Below are positions 16,464 through 24,909 of a stretch of 64,000 nt of DNA, piece by piece. The notes below the pieces were generated by a model that did no database searches, was not told where the DNA came from, and was given only the letters and a program-made list of their open reading frames with translations. The position numbers and the translations under genes are program-made. The DNA is from JACMNW01 sp963708425. GTDB taxonomy: Bacteria > Pseudomonadota > Alphaproteobacteria > Rhodobacterales > Rhodobacteraceae. Each line of letters starts with the position of its first letter. The first letter of the stretch is position 1. The stretch spans positions 1,736,001-1,800,000 of the forward strand of contig OY970206.1 in assembly GCA_963708425.1 (NCBI GenBank). The letters run 5' to 3'.

Positions 16464-17486
16464 TCAGATGTTCTCCGGGCCGTAAATCTCGAAGTTCAGG
16501 ATCCGTTTGGCTGGTGCGGTCCCGCTACTCACGTCCCGATGCATCTGGGCTATGGCGTCGGCGGCTAGTCGCCGAATGGGGTGTGCAAAAACCATCGACA
16601 ACACGTTATCCATGAGCCCGTCACGGGTGTGGTCCGTTATCTCGTGCCCGACCACGATGATGTCGGAGCCCCTTCCTGCCGTCTGCAGAGCCTGAAGGAC
16701 GCCCTTCATGCCGCCACCTGAAACGTACAGGCCCACCAGATCCGGTTCACGGCGAAGGAGTTGTTCGGTGACTTCCCGCGCGACAGTGTTGTCTTCAAAA
16801 GTCTGCAGCGGTTCCAGCAGAGAAAAGCCCGGCGCGTGTTCGCGGCAGTAGGACCGGAAACCGGTCTCGTTCAGTTCCTGACAGCGGTAACGATGGTTCC
16901 CGACAAGGATAGCTACTCTGCCTTCGCACTTGCTCAGCCCGGATATTGCCCACCCAGCAGTCCGCCCGACGCGCCAGTTGTCAAGGCCGATGTAACCGGT
17001 GCCGCAACCCGCCGTCAGTTCAGAAATCAAGCCATAGGTCGGGATACCACGCGCGGACAGTGTCTCAATAGCGTTGGATATGCGCGCATGTTCTGCGGTG
17101 ATCACGGCAATAGCATGGACGTTAGCACCCAGCTTCAGCATGCGATCAGCCACTGATTCTGGCGTCAGATCGTCGAGATGTTCCACAACGACATCGACCG
17201 GTTCAGGCGAAAGTGCAGCGGCTTCGGACAAAGCGTCGGCGATAAGGCGGTAGAAGGTCCGGTGTGACTGCTGCAACAGAAACCCAAGACGAACCTTGGG
17301 CTGATCAACCCGCAACCTCTTGCGCAACGCCGGAAGGGCATAAAATTCAACAGCTTCAGCGGCAGCAAGAACGCGCTCTGCGGTTCCGGCACGCACCTTG
17401 TTGCGACCATTCATGATGCGGTCGATCGTTGAAACGCTGACGCCGGCCCTGTCGGCGAGGTCCTGAATTGTTGCTCTGTGTGCCAT
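16464..17486 (-). CDS. LacI-family transcriptional regulator of the moc-like cluster
   Basis: A 340-residue LacI/GalR-type repressor. The N-terminal helix-turn-helix and hinge are clear: ATIQDLADRAGVSVSTIDRIMNGRNKVRAGTAERV-type sequence at residues 5-40. The effector domain follows with a ribose-binding-protein fold (GYIGLDNWRVGRTAGWAI, VAILVGNHRYRCQELNETGFRS, GLYVSGGGMKGVLQAL). The gene is divergent from the hydroxylase gene, with 161 bases between them that contain repeated ATGAAGGA half-sites, so it very likely controls the cluster and itself. The ligand is presumably the imported cyclitol- or sugar-like substrate. ATG 17486 lies a few bases downstream of AGGAGCCGCC-like sequence. Confidence 0.88.
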   Translation of the reverse strand: MAHRATIQDLADRAGVSVSTIDRIMNGRNKVRAGTAERVLAAAEAVEFYALPALRKRLRVDQPKVRLGFLLQQSHRTFYRLIADALSEAAALSPEPVDVVVEHLDDLTPESVADRMLKLGANVHAIAVITAEHARISNAIETLSARGIPTYGLISELTAGCGTGYIGLDNWRVGRTAGWAISGLSKCEGRVAILVGNHRYRCQELNETGFRSYCREHAPGFSLLEPLQTFEDNTVAREVTEQLLRREPDLVGLYVSGGGMKGVLQALQTAGRGSDIIVVGHEITDHTRDGLMDNVLSMVFAHPIRRLAADAIAQMHRDVSSGTAPAKRILNFEIYGPENI

Positions 17487-17503
17487 GGCGGCTCCTGAGG
17501 GAA

Positions 17504-17580
17504 TCCTTCATTTCGGCGCTGCAGAGAATGAAGGAAATGAGAGTAAATTTCCTATATTAGATGAAAGGATTATGAAGGGG
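17504..17580. promoter_or_regulatory. Candidate operator/promoter region between lacI-type gene and hydroxylase gene
   Basis: An inverted pair TCCTTCATT (17504-17512) and AATGAAGGA (17527-17535) is followed by two more related half-sites, ATGAAAGGA (17561-17569) and ATGAAGGGG (17572-17580). An AT-rich TATATT lies at 17553-17558. The sites cover both divergent promoters, as expected for a LacI-family regulator acting on its neighbours. The spacing differs from the classic 14-bp central-CG palindrome, so the binding mode is unclear. Confidence 0.45.
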
Positions 17581-17647
17581 ACTTTGTCAACAGTATGAGA
17601 ATTCCAATCACGTTCGAATCGGAACGAACGTACCGCGGGAGGGCAGC

Positions 17648-18673
17648 ATGGACGATCTGAAGTTTGGAACCCGCGACAAGCGTGGCAACTGGACGCCGAA
17701 CCGCCGACTGACCATCGCGCCGTTCTGGGAGGGCCGCTTCGGCCAGATGGGCCGGTTCCTGATCGACTACATCTGGCCCTGGAACGCCTTCCACATGGCG
17801 ACCGCGCTTTTGTACTGGGCGTATATCATCCCCGATGTCGCAACCCTGCAAACGCTGTCATGGGGCTGGGCGCTGTGGCTGTTCGCCGTCAATGCAGCCG
17901 GCATCTTCGTGATGTATGGCGCGGTGGAGCTGTTCTACTACGTGAAGCGCATCCAAGGTACGCGGTTCAAGTTCAATCACAAGTTTCCCGCCGAGAACCC
18001 TTCGGATGTGTTCTGGTTTAAAAGCCAAAACCTCGACAACTTCCTGCGCAGTTTTTTGTCGGGGATCCCGATCTGGACGGCGGTGCAGGTCATCGTGCTT
18101 TGGGCCTGGGCAAATTCCTGGGGCAACTGGGTCTCATGGGAGGATCACTGGCTATGGCTGGTGGTGCTGACCCTGCTGGTCCCGGCGATCCACGAGGTTC
18201 ACTTTTTCTGCATCCATCGGCTGATCCATGTCCCAGTGCTCTACAAGTGGATTCACTCGGTCCATCACAACTCGATCAACCCCAGCCCGTGGTCGTCGCT
18301 GTCGATGCATCCCATCGAGCACGTGATGTATTTCAGCGAAATGTTCTGGCACGTGCTGATCCCGTCAAACCCGGTGGTCGCTCTGTTCCAACTCCATGGC
18401 ACCGGGTTCGGCGCGATCAATGGTCACATCGGGTTCGAGAAGCTGGAACTGACTGAAGCTAAGGCGCTCGACAGCCACGCTTACGCTCACCACCTGCACC
18501 ACAAATACTTCGAGGTGAACTACGGCGCCGACGGCATTGTGCCGCTCGATAAGTGGTTCGGCCTTTGGCACGACGGCTCGAAAGAGGCCGACGAGCATAT
18601 GAAGGAACGTTTCCGCAAGAAGAAAGAACGTCTGGCCCAGAAGGCCGGAAAGGGAGCGACCCCGGCTGAGTAG
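17648..18673 (+). CDS. Membrane di-iron hydroxylase of the sterol desaturase/fatty acid hydroxylase superfamily
   Basis: A 341-residue integral membrane oxygenase. Four or five hydrophobic helices precede and separate histidine clusters that would bind two irons: HEVHFFCIHRLIH (His182, 185, 190, 194), HSVHH (203-207), HPIEH (221-225) and HAYAHHLHH (277-285). Such enzymes hydroxylate or O-demethylate a C-H bond using O2 and electrons from a ferredoxin or cytochrome. It is the first gene of a long operon that also encodes a Rieske ferredoxin, which could supply electrons. Its position resembles the MocD oxygenase component of rhizopine catabolism. The substrate is unknown. A GGGAGG site precedes ATG 17648. 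Confidence 0.85.
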   Translation: MDDLKFGTRDKRGNWTPNRRLTIAPFWEGRFGQMGRFLIDYIWPWNAFHMATALLYWAYIIPDVATLQTLSWGWALWLFAVNAAGIFVMYGAVELFYYVKRIQGTRFKFNHKFPAENPSDVFWFKSQNLDNFLRSFLSGIPIWTAVQVIVLWAWANSWGNWVSWEDHWLWLVVLTLLVPAIHEVHFFCIHRLIHVPVLYKWIHSVHHNSINPSPWSSLSMHPIEHVMYFSEMFWHVLIPSNPVVALFQLHGTGFGAINGHIGFEKLELTEAKALDSHAYAHHLHHKYFEVNYGADGIVPLDKWFGLWHDGSKEADEHMKERFRKKKERLAQKAGKGATPAE

Positions 18674-18694
18674 TGGGGGGAAAGCACGTCAAAG

Positions 18695-18711
18695 GGCCGC
18701 AATCAGCGGCC
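18695..18711 (+). promoter_or_regulatory. Intercistronic hairpin upstream of the first binding-protein gene
   Basis: GGCCGC/GCGGCC with the five-base loop AATCA, lying 23 bases before the start of the binding-protein gene. No run of T follows, so it is more likely an RNA-stability or processing element than a terminator. A similar hairpin follows the same gene. Confidence 0.5.
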
Positions 18712-18733
18712 TGTCTCAGGGAGGAGACCCGAA

Positions 18734-19702
18734 ATGAAACTTGGAAATATTCTGGCTACAACTGCAGTTGTTACCGTTTTCGCCGGAATGGCGATGGCCG
18801 AAGGCGCGAATATCTTCGTCATCGGGGGCAAGCCTGACGACCCGTTCTGGGGCGTGGTGAAAAAGGGCGCCGAGGACGCCGGTCTGGTCGTCGCGGCGCA
18901 GGGCGGTTCGGTGACCTGGCTTGGCCCGCAAAACTATGACAACCTGGGCGTGGACGCGGCGGAACTGATCCGGCAGGCCATCGACCAGGGCGCCGACGGC
19001 ATCGTGGCCCCCGACTGGGTTCCCGAAGCCATGGACCCGGCCTTCATCGCTGTCAAGGAAGCGGGCATCCCCTTCATCGTGTACAATGCCGGCGGGCTTG
19101 AAGCTGCCGACCGTCTGGGCGCGATGAACTATATTGGCGCCGTGGACTATCTGGGCGGTGTTGCCGGTGGCGAGTTTGCCGCCGCAAAGGGAGCCAAGAA
19201 CGGCGTATGCGTCAACTCGCTGCCGGGCGCGGCCAACATCGAAGCCTATTGCACTGGCTATGTTGACGGCCTGATCAAAGGCGGTGCTGCCGGTACCGTT
19301 CTGCCACTGCCCGCCACCGCCGAAGGCAACGTGACCGCCGTGTCCGAGGCACTGAAGGCCCATCTGCTGCAAAACCCGACCATCGACGCCGTCTTCACCA
19401 CAGCGAACCTTGACGCCGTGGGAGCTGCTCAGGCGATCGCGCAGTCGGGCAAGGCCGGGGCCGTGCAACTCTGCGGCATCAACTTTGACGAGGCAATCCT
19501 GGCGCAGATCAAGTCAGGACAGCAGAACTGCGCCATCGATCAGCAGGGCTATCAGCAGGGCTTTTACGCCGTGTCGATCCTGAATGGCTGGATCAACTAC
19601 GGCGTCAGCATCCCGACCCGTGAGATTCTGACCGGTCCGGGCGTTGTCGATGCCGGCAACATCGACGCCGTGCTGGCCGGTGCCGCTGTCGGCAAACGCT
19701 GA
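18734..19702 (+). CDS. Sugar ABC transporter substrate-binding protein 1 (RbsB/MocB type)
   Basis: A 322-residue periplasmic binding protein of the ribose/xylose/inositol class (Peripla_BP_4). The signal peptide is MKLGNILATTAVVTVFAGMA, with cleavage near AMA-EG. The mature chain has NIFVIGGKPDDPFWGVVKKGAED, the ADGIVAPDWVPEAMDPAF hinge region and the C-terminal lobe with NPTIDAVFTTANLDAVGAAQAI. It is closely similar to the second binding protein of the operon (21885-22841) in the IDQQGYQQGF/IDQQPYLQGF region and C-terminal end, so the two arose by duplication. The start has a GGAGGAGA ribosome binding site. Probably captures a sugar or cyclitol. Confidence 0.9.
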   Translation: MKLGNILATTAVVTVFAGMAMAEGANIFVIGGKPDDPFWGVVKKGAEDAGLVVAAQGGSVTWLGPQNYDNLGVDAAELIRQAIDQGADGIVAPDWVPEAMDPAFIAVKEAGIPFIVYNAGGLEAADRLGAMNYIGAVDYLGGVAGGEFAAAKGAKNGVCVNSLPGAANIEAYCTGYVDGLIKGGAAGTVLPLPATAEGNVTAVSEALKAHLLQNPTIDAVFTTANLDAVGAAQAIAQSGKAGAVQLCGINFDEAILAQIKSGQQNCAIDQQGYQQGFYAVSILNGWINYGVSIPTREILTGPGVVDAGNIDAVLAGAAVGKR

Positions 19703-19723
19703 TCGGCACGACGCAGAACAAGG

Positions 19724-19744
19724 CCGCCCGGACATTCCGGGCGG
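19724..19744 (+). promoter_or_regulatory. Intercistronic hairpin after binding-protein gene 1
   Basis: CCGCCCGG and CCGGGCGG form a perfect 8-bp stem with a five-base loop, 21 bases after the stop codon. The sequence after it is not T-rich. Stems like this after binding-protein genes protect the upstream mRNA and raise binding-protein levels over permease levels in other ABC operons. Confidence 0.55.
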
Positions 19745-19782
19745 TCTGATCGGTGCCAAGCGCTGATGGGGAGGAGGGGGAT

Positions 19783-20796
19783 ATGACAGAACTGACGACT
19801 TCGAAAGGCGGAACGCTTGGTCGGATGCTGCGGCGCCCGGAAGCCGGGGCCGTGCTTGGGCTGATCCTTGTCTATGTCTTCTTCGCCTCCCTTGGCGGCG
19901 CTATCTTTGTCAGCGCCCCGGGCTGGTCAAGCTGGCTGAATACCGCCTCGCAAGTCGGCATCATTGCCCTGCCCGTAGGCATGCTGATGATCTCGGGTGA
20001 TCTGGATATCTCGGTCGGATCGGTCGTGCCGGCTGCAAGCCTGACGCTGGCCATCGTCTCGGGGCACTATGAGCTGCCCGCGTATGCCGGGATCGTAGCC
20101 GCATTGTCGGTCGGGCTACTTGTGGGCTTTCTGAATGGTCTTCTTGTGACCCGGACAACAATTCCCTCGCTGATCGTGACCATCGGGACAATGTTCGCGG
20201 TCATGGGCTTCACCCTTGGCCTGACCGTGATGATCGCGGGGTCAACCGGCCTGTTCTATGTGCCTGATCCGGTCTCAAAACTGCTGCTCGGGTCCGCCAT
20301 CGGTGGCATGTTTCAGGTTGGCATCCTGTGGTGGGCCGCCTTTGCGGTGGTGGCCTGGTATCTTCTGCACGTTAGCCCCTGGGGCAACTGGATCTTCGCC
20401 CTTGGTGGCAGTCGGGAAAGTGCCCGCAACGCCGGAGTCGCGACCGAGCGCCTGACCATCCAGCTTTACATGATGTCCGGCTTTGCCGCGGCCTTTGTCG
20501 GCGTGTTGCAGGTGATGACCTTCTCGGGCGCGCAGGTGGCGGCGGGGCATTCCTTCATCTTCAACTCGATCATGTGCGTCGTGATCGGCGGGGTGCTGCT
20601 GAACGGCGGCGCGGGGTCGATCATCGGCATCGTCCTTGGCACCATGACCTTTTCCATCGTCAACCAGGGCATCTTCTTTTCCGGTCTGGATCCCAACTTC
20701 GGGTCAATCATCATCGGCGCGCTTCTCTTGATCGCCGTCCTGTCCAACGACAGCTTCCGCGCCGCGGCGCTGAGCTATGTCGCGAAAAAGAAGTGA
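19783..20796 (+). CDS. Sugar ABC transporter permease 1 (RbsC type)
   Basis: An inner-membrane permease of about 337 residues in the branched-chain amino acid/ribose permease superfamily. ATG 19783 is chosen because of the strong GGGGAGGAGGGGG just upstream. It has about eight to ten hydrophobic helices. Family signatures include LMISGDLDISVGSVVPAASL, FLNGLLVTRTTIPSLIVTIGTM and the cytoplasmic EAA-like loop at ALGGSRESARNAGVATERL. It ends with MTFSIVNQGIFFSGLDPN. It is one of three homologous permeases in the operon; two would form one channel, so the third implies alternative or heteromeric assemblies. Confidence 0.9.
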   Translation: MTELTTSKGGTLGRMLRRPEAGAVLGLILVYVFFASLGGAIFVSAPGWSSWLNTASQVGIIALPVGMLMISGDLDISVGSVVPAASLTLAIVSGHYELPAYAGIVAALSVGLLVGFLNGLLVTRTTIPSLIVTIGTMFAVMGFTLGLTVMIAGSTGLFYVPDPVSKLLLGSAIGGMFQVGILWWAAFAVVAWYLLHVSPWGNWIFALGGSRESARNAGVATERLTIQLYMMSGFAAAFVGVLQVMTFSGAQVAAGHSFIFNSIMCVVIGGVLLNGGAGSIIGIVLGTMTFSIVNQGIFFSGLDPNFGSIIIGALLLIAVLSNDSFRAAALSYVAKKK

Positions 20797-20806
20797 GGGC
20801 CGCAAG

Positions 20807-21805
20807 ATGGACATGATCAACGCACTTCTGCGCCGACCGGCCACGGGCGCCATTCTCAGCATGATCGGCGTGCTGGCCTTCTACGTCATTTTCGGCGGCG
20901 TTAATCTGGGCACACTGGCCGGTGCCGCCAGCTGGCTGAACTTTGCGGCCAATCTGGGGATCGTCGCGATTCCGGTGGGCATGCTGATGATCTCGGGCGA
21001 GATCGACATTTCCATCGGGGCGATGATCCCGGCGGGTTCGATCACCACGGCCATCATCTCGGGCCACTACGGCATGCCGATCTTTGTCGGGATGGCTGGT
21101 GCGCTTGGCATTGGCGTGATTGTGGGTCTGGTGAACGGGGTCCTGACGACGCGGACAACCGTGCCGTCGCTGATCATCACGCTTGGCACACTGGTCGCCA
21201 TGCAGGGCATCGTCCTCAGCGCCGCCGTCTTCCTTGCGGGCAACGCCAGCGTTCCGCTGACCGCACCAGACTGGGCCAAAACCGCCTTTGGCAGCTTTAT
21301 CGGCAGCAGCCATCAGATCATCATCCTGTGGTGGCTGCTGGCGACCGTCGTCTTCGCCTTTGTCCTGCACCGCTCGCCGATCGGAAACTGGATCTACGCT
21401 TTGGGCGGCGACAAGGTTTCGGCCCGAAACGCAGGCATCCCGACCACCAAGTTGACGATTGGCCTCTTTGTCCTGTGTTCGACCAGCGCAGCCTTCGTGG
21501 GAATGTGTCAGGCTATTCAGTTCAACTCGGCGCAGGTGTCGGGGGGCATGGGCTATATCTTCAACACGATTGCCAGCGTGGTTGTTGGCGGTGTGCTTCT
21601 GACAGGCGGCTTCGGCACCGTGACGGGGATATTCGTCGGCACCATCACCTTCGCGATTGTCGTGCAGGGCATCTATTTCACCCAGATCGACCGCAACTGG
21701 TCGAACCTGATCATCGGGGTGACGCTGCTGCTGGCAGTGGCCATGAACGAAAGCTTTCGCAAGTTGGCGCTGAGTTCAGGGCGAAGGAAACCAAAGCTCA
21801 ACTAG
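20807..21805 (+). CDS. Sugar ABC transporter permease 2 (RbsC type)
   Basis: A 332-residue permease homologous to the preceding one: LMISGEIDISIGAMIPAGSI, LVNGVLTTRTTVPSLIITLGTL and ALGGDKVSARNAGIPTTKL. ATG 20807 follows the previous stop by ten bases, with GAGGGCCGCAAG as a weak ribosome binding site. The longer in-frame reading overlaps the previous gene without family support. The three permeases are clearly paralogous, and this one is nearer to the third copy in its C-terminal VVGGVLLTGGFGTVTGI motif. Confidence 0.9.
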   Translation: MDMINALLRRPATGAILSMIGVLAFYVIFGGVNLGTLAGAASWLNFAANLGIVAIPVGMLMISGEIDISIGAMIPAGSITTAIISGHYGMPIFVGMAGALGIGVIVGLVNGVLTTRTTVPSLIITLGTLVAMQGIVLSAAVFLAGNASVPLTAPDWAKTAFGSFIGSSHQIIILWWLLATVVFAFVLHRSPIGNWIYALGGDKVSARNAGIPTTKLTIGLFVLCSTSAAFVGMCQAIQFNSAQVSGGMGYIFNTIASVVVGGVLLTGGFGTVTGIFVGTITFAIVVQGIYFTQIDRNWSNLIIGVTLLLAVAMNESFRKLALSSGRRKPKLN

Positions 21806-21846
21806 AGATCGCCCTTGGGCGTAAACCGGTCGCAAGACCATCAGAA

Positions 21847-21864
21847 TGCGCAGAACACTGCGCA
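21847..21864 (+). promoter_or_regulatory. Intercistronic hairpin upstream of binding-protein gene 2
   Basis: TGCGCAG and CTGCGCA form a 7-bp stem closed by the loop AACA, 20 bases before the start codon. It mirrors the hairpin in front of the first binding-protein gene, so the two binding-protein cistrons share the same layout. Confidence 0.5.
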
Positions 21865-21884
21865 ATAAATGGGAGGAAACGTCA

Positions 21885-22841
21885 ATGAAGCTTACCACGA
21901 AGACCTTTTTTGCAGCGGCAGCGCTTGCCCTGATGTCGACCAGCGCGATAGCGCAGGACATCGCCGTCATCGCCGGTTCGGTCGAAGACGCTTTCATGGA
22001 CAAGATCAAGAAGGGCGTCGACGACGCTACCACCATGGTCACGGCCAATGGCGGCACCGTTCAGTATCTGCGTACCCAGAACTATGAAAATTTCGGGCCC
22101 GACCTGGTAACGCTGATCAATCAGGCTGTCGCGCAAGGCGTGGAAGGCATCGCCATTCCGGTCTGGGTGCCGGAAGCGCAGATCCCGGCGCTGCAGGCGG
22201 CACGGGAAGCGGGCATTGTCATTATGCAGTACAACTCCGGTCTGCCGGTGATGGGTGACGTGGGCGCGATCAACTACTTCGGTTCGGACGAATACGCGGC
22301 TGGTCTCGGCGGCGGCAAGTATCTCGCCGAAAAAGGTGCCAAGCACATCGTTTGCCACATTCAGGTGCCCGGTGCGATCAACCTCGAAGAGCGTTGCCGC
22401 GGCGTGGTCGATGGCGCCACCCCAGCCGGTGCCAAAGTGACCGTGCTGAACACCCCGCCGAACCTTGACGGTGACGTGACCGGTACCGCCGAGGCATTCA
22501 AAGCCGAAATGCTCGGCGACCCCACCATCGACGCGCTGGTGTCCTGCGCAGACTTTGGCGCGGCCGCTGCTGTGAACGCTGTTGAACAGACGGGCGCCAA
22601 ATTGTTGATCGGTGCTTTTGACTTCAGCCCCGCCTCGCTTGACCGCATCAAGGCCGGCACGCAGACCATGGCAATTGACCAGCAGCCCTACCTGCAGGGC
22701 TTCCTTGCGACGTCGATGCTGTTCGCCCATCTGAAGTTCGGGACCAACATCTCCACCAATCCGGTCCTGACCGGCCCCGCGATCATCGACTCGACGAACG
22801 TCGACGCCGTTGTGGCCGGTGCCGCCCTCGGCGCCCGCTAA
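21885..22841 (+). CDS. Sugar ABC transporter substrate-binding protein 2 (RbsB/MocB type)
   Basis: A 318-residue periplasmic binding protein. The start MKLTTKTFFAAAALALMSTS is a signal peptide (cleavage after AIA-QD), and GGGAGGAAA precedes ATG 21885; the longer frame back to 21846 is not supported. The ligand-binding fold is as in protein 1 (IAVIAGSVEDAFMDKIKKGVDD, VEGIAIPVWVPEAQIPALQ, NPVLTGPAIIDSTNVDAVVAG). Having two binding proteins with one ATPase suggests the importer serves two related ligands, or one ligand at different affinities. Confidence 0.9.
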   Translation: MKLTTKTFFAAAALALMSTSAIAQDIAVIAGSVEDAFMDKIKKGVDDATTMVTANGGTVQYLRTQNYENFGPDLVTLINQAVAQGVEGIAIPVWVPEAQIPALQAAREAGIVIMQYNSGLPVMGDVGAINYFGSDEYAAGLGGGKYLAEKGAKHIVCHIQVPGAINLEERCRGVVDGATPAGAKVTVLNTPPNLDGDVTGTAEAFKAEMLGDPTIDALVSCADFGAAAAVNAVEQTGAKLLIGAFDFSPASLDRIKAGTQTMAIDQQPYLQGFLATSMLFAHLKFGTNISTNPVLTGPAIIDSTNVDAVVAGAALGAR

Positions 22842-22857
22842 AAGACAGGCCTTCGTT

Positions 22858-22882
22858 CCCGGTCGGTTACACGTCGGCCGGG
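22858..22882 (+). promoter_or_regulatory. Intercistronic hairpin after binding-protein gene 2
   Basis: CCCGGTCG and CGGCCGGG pair over 8 bp (one G-U) around a nine-base loop, 17 bases after the stop. As with the hairpin after binding-protein gene 1, no T-run follows. The matching placement after both paralogues argues that it is functional. Confidence 0.5.
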
Positions 22883-22949
22883 GACATCCACCACGCGTCA
22901 GCCAATCCGGTTGGCGGTCAAAATCAGTTTTCGCAGGAGATGGGCGGAT

Positions 22950-24029
22950 ATGTCAGACAGCAAGGCAATGATTGGCACAGCCAAGGTCCGAGGTTCCGCG
23001 CTCCTCAGCTTTTTCCGTCGTCCCGAAGCGGGCGCAGCTGCTGGCTTCCTCCTGATCCTCATCTTCTTCAGCTATTTCGGCTGGGACAAGCAGTTTGCCA
23101 CCGCACTGGGAAGCTCGACTTGGCTAAACTTCGCCTCCAAGGTCGGCATCATAGCCATTCTGATCGGATTTCTGATGATTTCCGGCGAACTTGACATCTC
23201 CATCGGCGCCCTGATCCCGGCAGGTGGCATCGCGTTGGCCATCTCGGTAGATGTGTTTGGATTGAACTTCTGGCTTGGGGCCGCGATCAGTCTCGGCGTT
23301 GCGGGAGTCATTGGCTACATCAACGGCCTTCTTGTAACCCGGACCAATGTTCCCTCTTTGATCGTGACCCTGGCCACGCTCTTCGTGATTGCCGGGATGA
23401 ATGCCTATGTCTCAAAGCATCTTGCCGGCACAACGCAGCACAGCCTGCAGGATGCAAGCGCCGTCTCGGAATTCCTGATGGGCGACTATCACAGCCTGAT
23501 CATCGGGCCGGCAGAGACCGGCTTTGTCATCTTTCAAAGCCTTCAAAGTTCCTTCTTTATTTGGATCGTTTTTGCAGTTGTCTGCTACTTCATTCTCCAT
23601 GTCTCCCCTTGGGGTAACTGGATCTTCGCCATGGGTGGTGACCAGCAAAGCGCCCGGAACGCCGGCATTCCGACGGCGCGCCTCAAGATTGCACTCTTTA
23701 TGCTCTCGGCGATGTCGGCGGCTCTGGTGGGCATGACCGAGGCTGTGCTGGCCAATTCCGCAAGCACGACGACCCAGTTTGGCATGATCTTCAACGCCAT
23801 CATCTGCGTTGTGGTGGGCGGTGTGCTGCTGACGGGCGGCTTTGGTACCGTGACCGGCATCGTCTTTGGCACGCTGACCTTTGGCATCGTGTTTCAGGGC
23901 ATCAACTTCACCACCTTCGACAAGGACCTGAACCTTCTGTTCATCGGGGGGCTGCTGCTCTTCGCGGTTCTGATGAACGAGACATTCCGCAAGATGGCGA
24001 CCAACTGGTCGTCCACCAAGAAATCCTGA
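22950..24029 (+). CDS. Sugar ABC transporter permease 3 (RbsC type)
   Basis: An inner-membrane permease of about 359 residues, the longest of the three paralogues because of an insertion between helices (KHLAGTTQHSLQDASAVSEF, then LMGDYHSLIIGPAETGFVIF). Conserved parts include FLMISGELDISIGALIPAGG, YINGLLVTRTNVPSLIVTLA and AMGGDQQSARNAGIPTARL. ATG 22950 (MSDSKAMIG) is preceded by CAGGAGATGGGC. It probably pairs with permease 1 or 2. The insert lies where periplasmic contact with a binding protein would occur, which is compatible with specialisation for one of the two binding proteins; that is inference. Confidence 0.88.
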   Translation: MSDSKAMIGTAKVRGSALLSFFRRPEAGAAAGFLLILIFFSYFGWDKQFATALGSSTWLNFASKVGIIAILIGFLMISGELDISIGALIPAGGIALAISVDVFGLNFWLGAAISLGVAGVIGYINGLLVTRTNVPSLIVTLATLFVIAGMNAYVSKHLAGTTQHSLQDASAVSEFLMGDYHSLIIGPAETGFVIFQSLQSSFFIWIVFAVVCYFILHVSPWGNWIFAMGGDQQSARNAGIPTARLKIALFMLSAMSAALVGMTEAVLANSASTTTQFGMIFNAIICVVVGGVLLTGGFGTVTGIVFGTLTFGIVFQGINFTTFDKDLNLLFIGGLLLFAVLMNETFRKMATNWSSTKKS

Positions 24030-24044
24030 TTGGGGAGAAGAACA

Positions 24045-24869
24045 ATGGCCGACCAAGCACCGATCATTGCCATGCGTGGCGTCAACAAAAGCTTTGGACC
24101 GATTGACGTTCTGCACGACATCAACATCGAGGTTCACGCCGGAGAGGTCCTGTGCCTGTTGGGTGATAACGGCGCAGGCAAGTCCACCCTCATCCGCCTT
24201 TTGTCGGGGGTGTACCAGCCGACCACCGGCACGATCGAGATGGATGGGCAGGCCGTCGCTTTGCCATCGCCGCGTGCGGCCGCCGATAAGGGTATCGCGA
24301 CCGTCCACCAGTTCGGCGGCACCTTCCCGCTGATGTCGATCGGGCGTTCCTTCTTTGTGGGTGTCGAGCCGACCAAAGGCTGGGGGCCGTTCAAGGTCTA
24401 CGACCGCAAGACTGCCAACCGGGTTGCCGTCAAGGCCGTGCAGGATTTCGGGATCACCCGGATTGATGACGGCGACCGTCTGGTTGGCGGTCTGTCAGGG
24501 GGCGAGCGTCAATCGCTTGCTATTGCCCGCGCCGTGCATTTCGGGGCGCGCGTCCTAATCCTTGACGAGCCCACCGCCGCACTTGGGGTCAAGCAGGCCG
24601 CGCACGTTCTGCGGATTGTGAACGAGGCCAAGCGACGCGGGCTTGCAGTGGTGTTCATTACCCATCAGGTGATGCACGCGATGGCGGTCGGCGACCATTT
24701 TGCCGTTCTGATCCGCGGCGCGGTCGCGGCCGATTTCAAGAAGGGCGACAAGACCCGCGAACAGATCACCGACCTGATGGCAGGCGGCGAGACCATGGCC
24801 GGTCTGGAAGCCTCCATTGAGGGCTACATGAACAGTCATGGCGGGCATCCGCCACCGCCCGCCCACTAG
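24045..24869 (+). CDS. Sugar ABC transporter ATPase, single-domain (FrcA/MocB-associated type)
   Basis: A 274-residue ATPase. Walker A GDNGAGKST is at residues 40-48, the Q-loop at VHQF (87-90), signature LSGGERQ at 150-156, Walker B LILDEPT at 171-177, and the H-loop at FITHQ. Ribose-type importers usually use a fused double ATPase of about 500 residues; here only one domain is present, as in the fructose/ribose importer ATPase FrcA, so it must act as a homodimer. ATG 24045 has GGGGAGAAG upstream. It is the only ATPase gene in the cluster and must serve all permeases. Confidence 0.9.
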   Translation: MADQAPIIAMRGVNKSFGPIDVLHDINIEVHAGEVLCLLGDNGAGKSTLIRLLSGVYQPTTGTIEMDGQAVALPSPRAAADKGIATVHQFGGTFPLMSIGRSFFVGVEPTKGWGPFKVYDRKTANRVAVKAVQDFGITRIDDGDRLVGGLSGGERQSLAIARAVHFGARVLILDEPTAALGVKQAAHVLRIVNEAKRRGLAVVFITHQVMHAMAVGDHFAVLIRGAVAADFKKGDKTREQITDLMAGGETMAGLEASIEGYMNSHGGHPPPPAH

Positions 24870-24909
24870 TCTCCCTGGAAGGCGACACCCTCCACGGTGC
24901 CTTCCCTCG

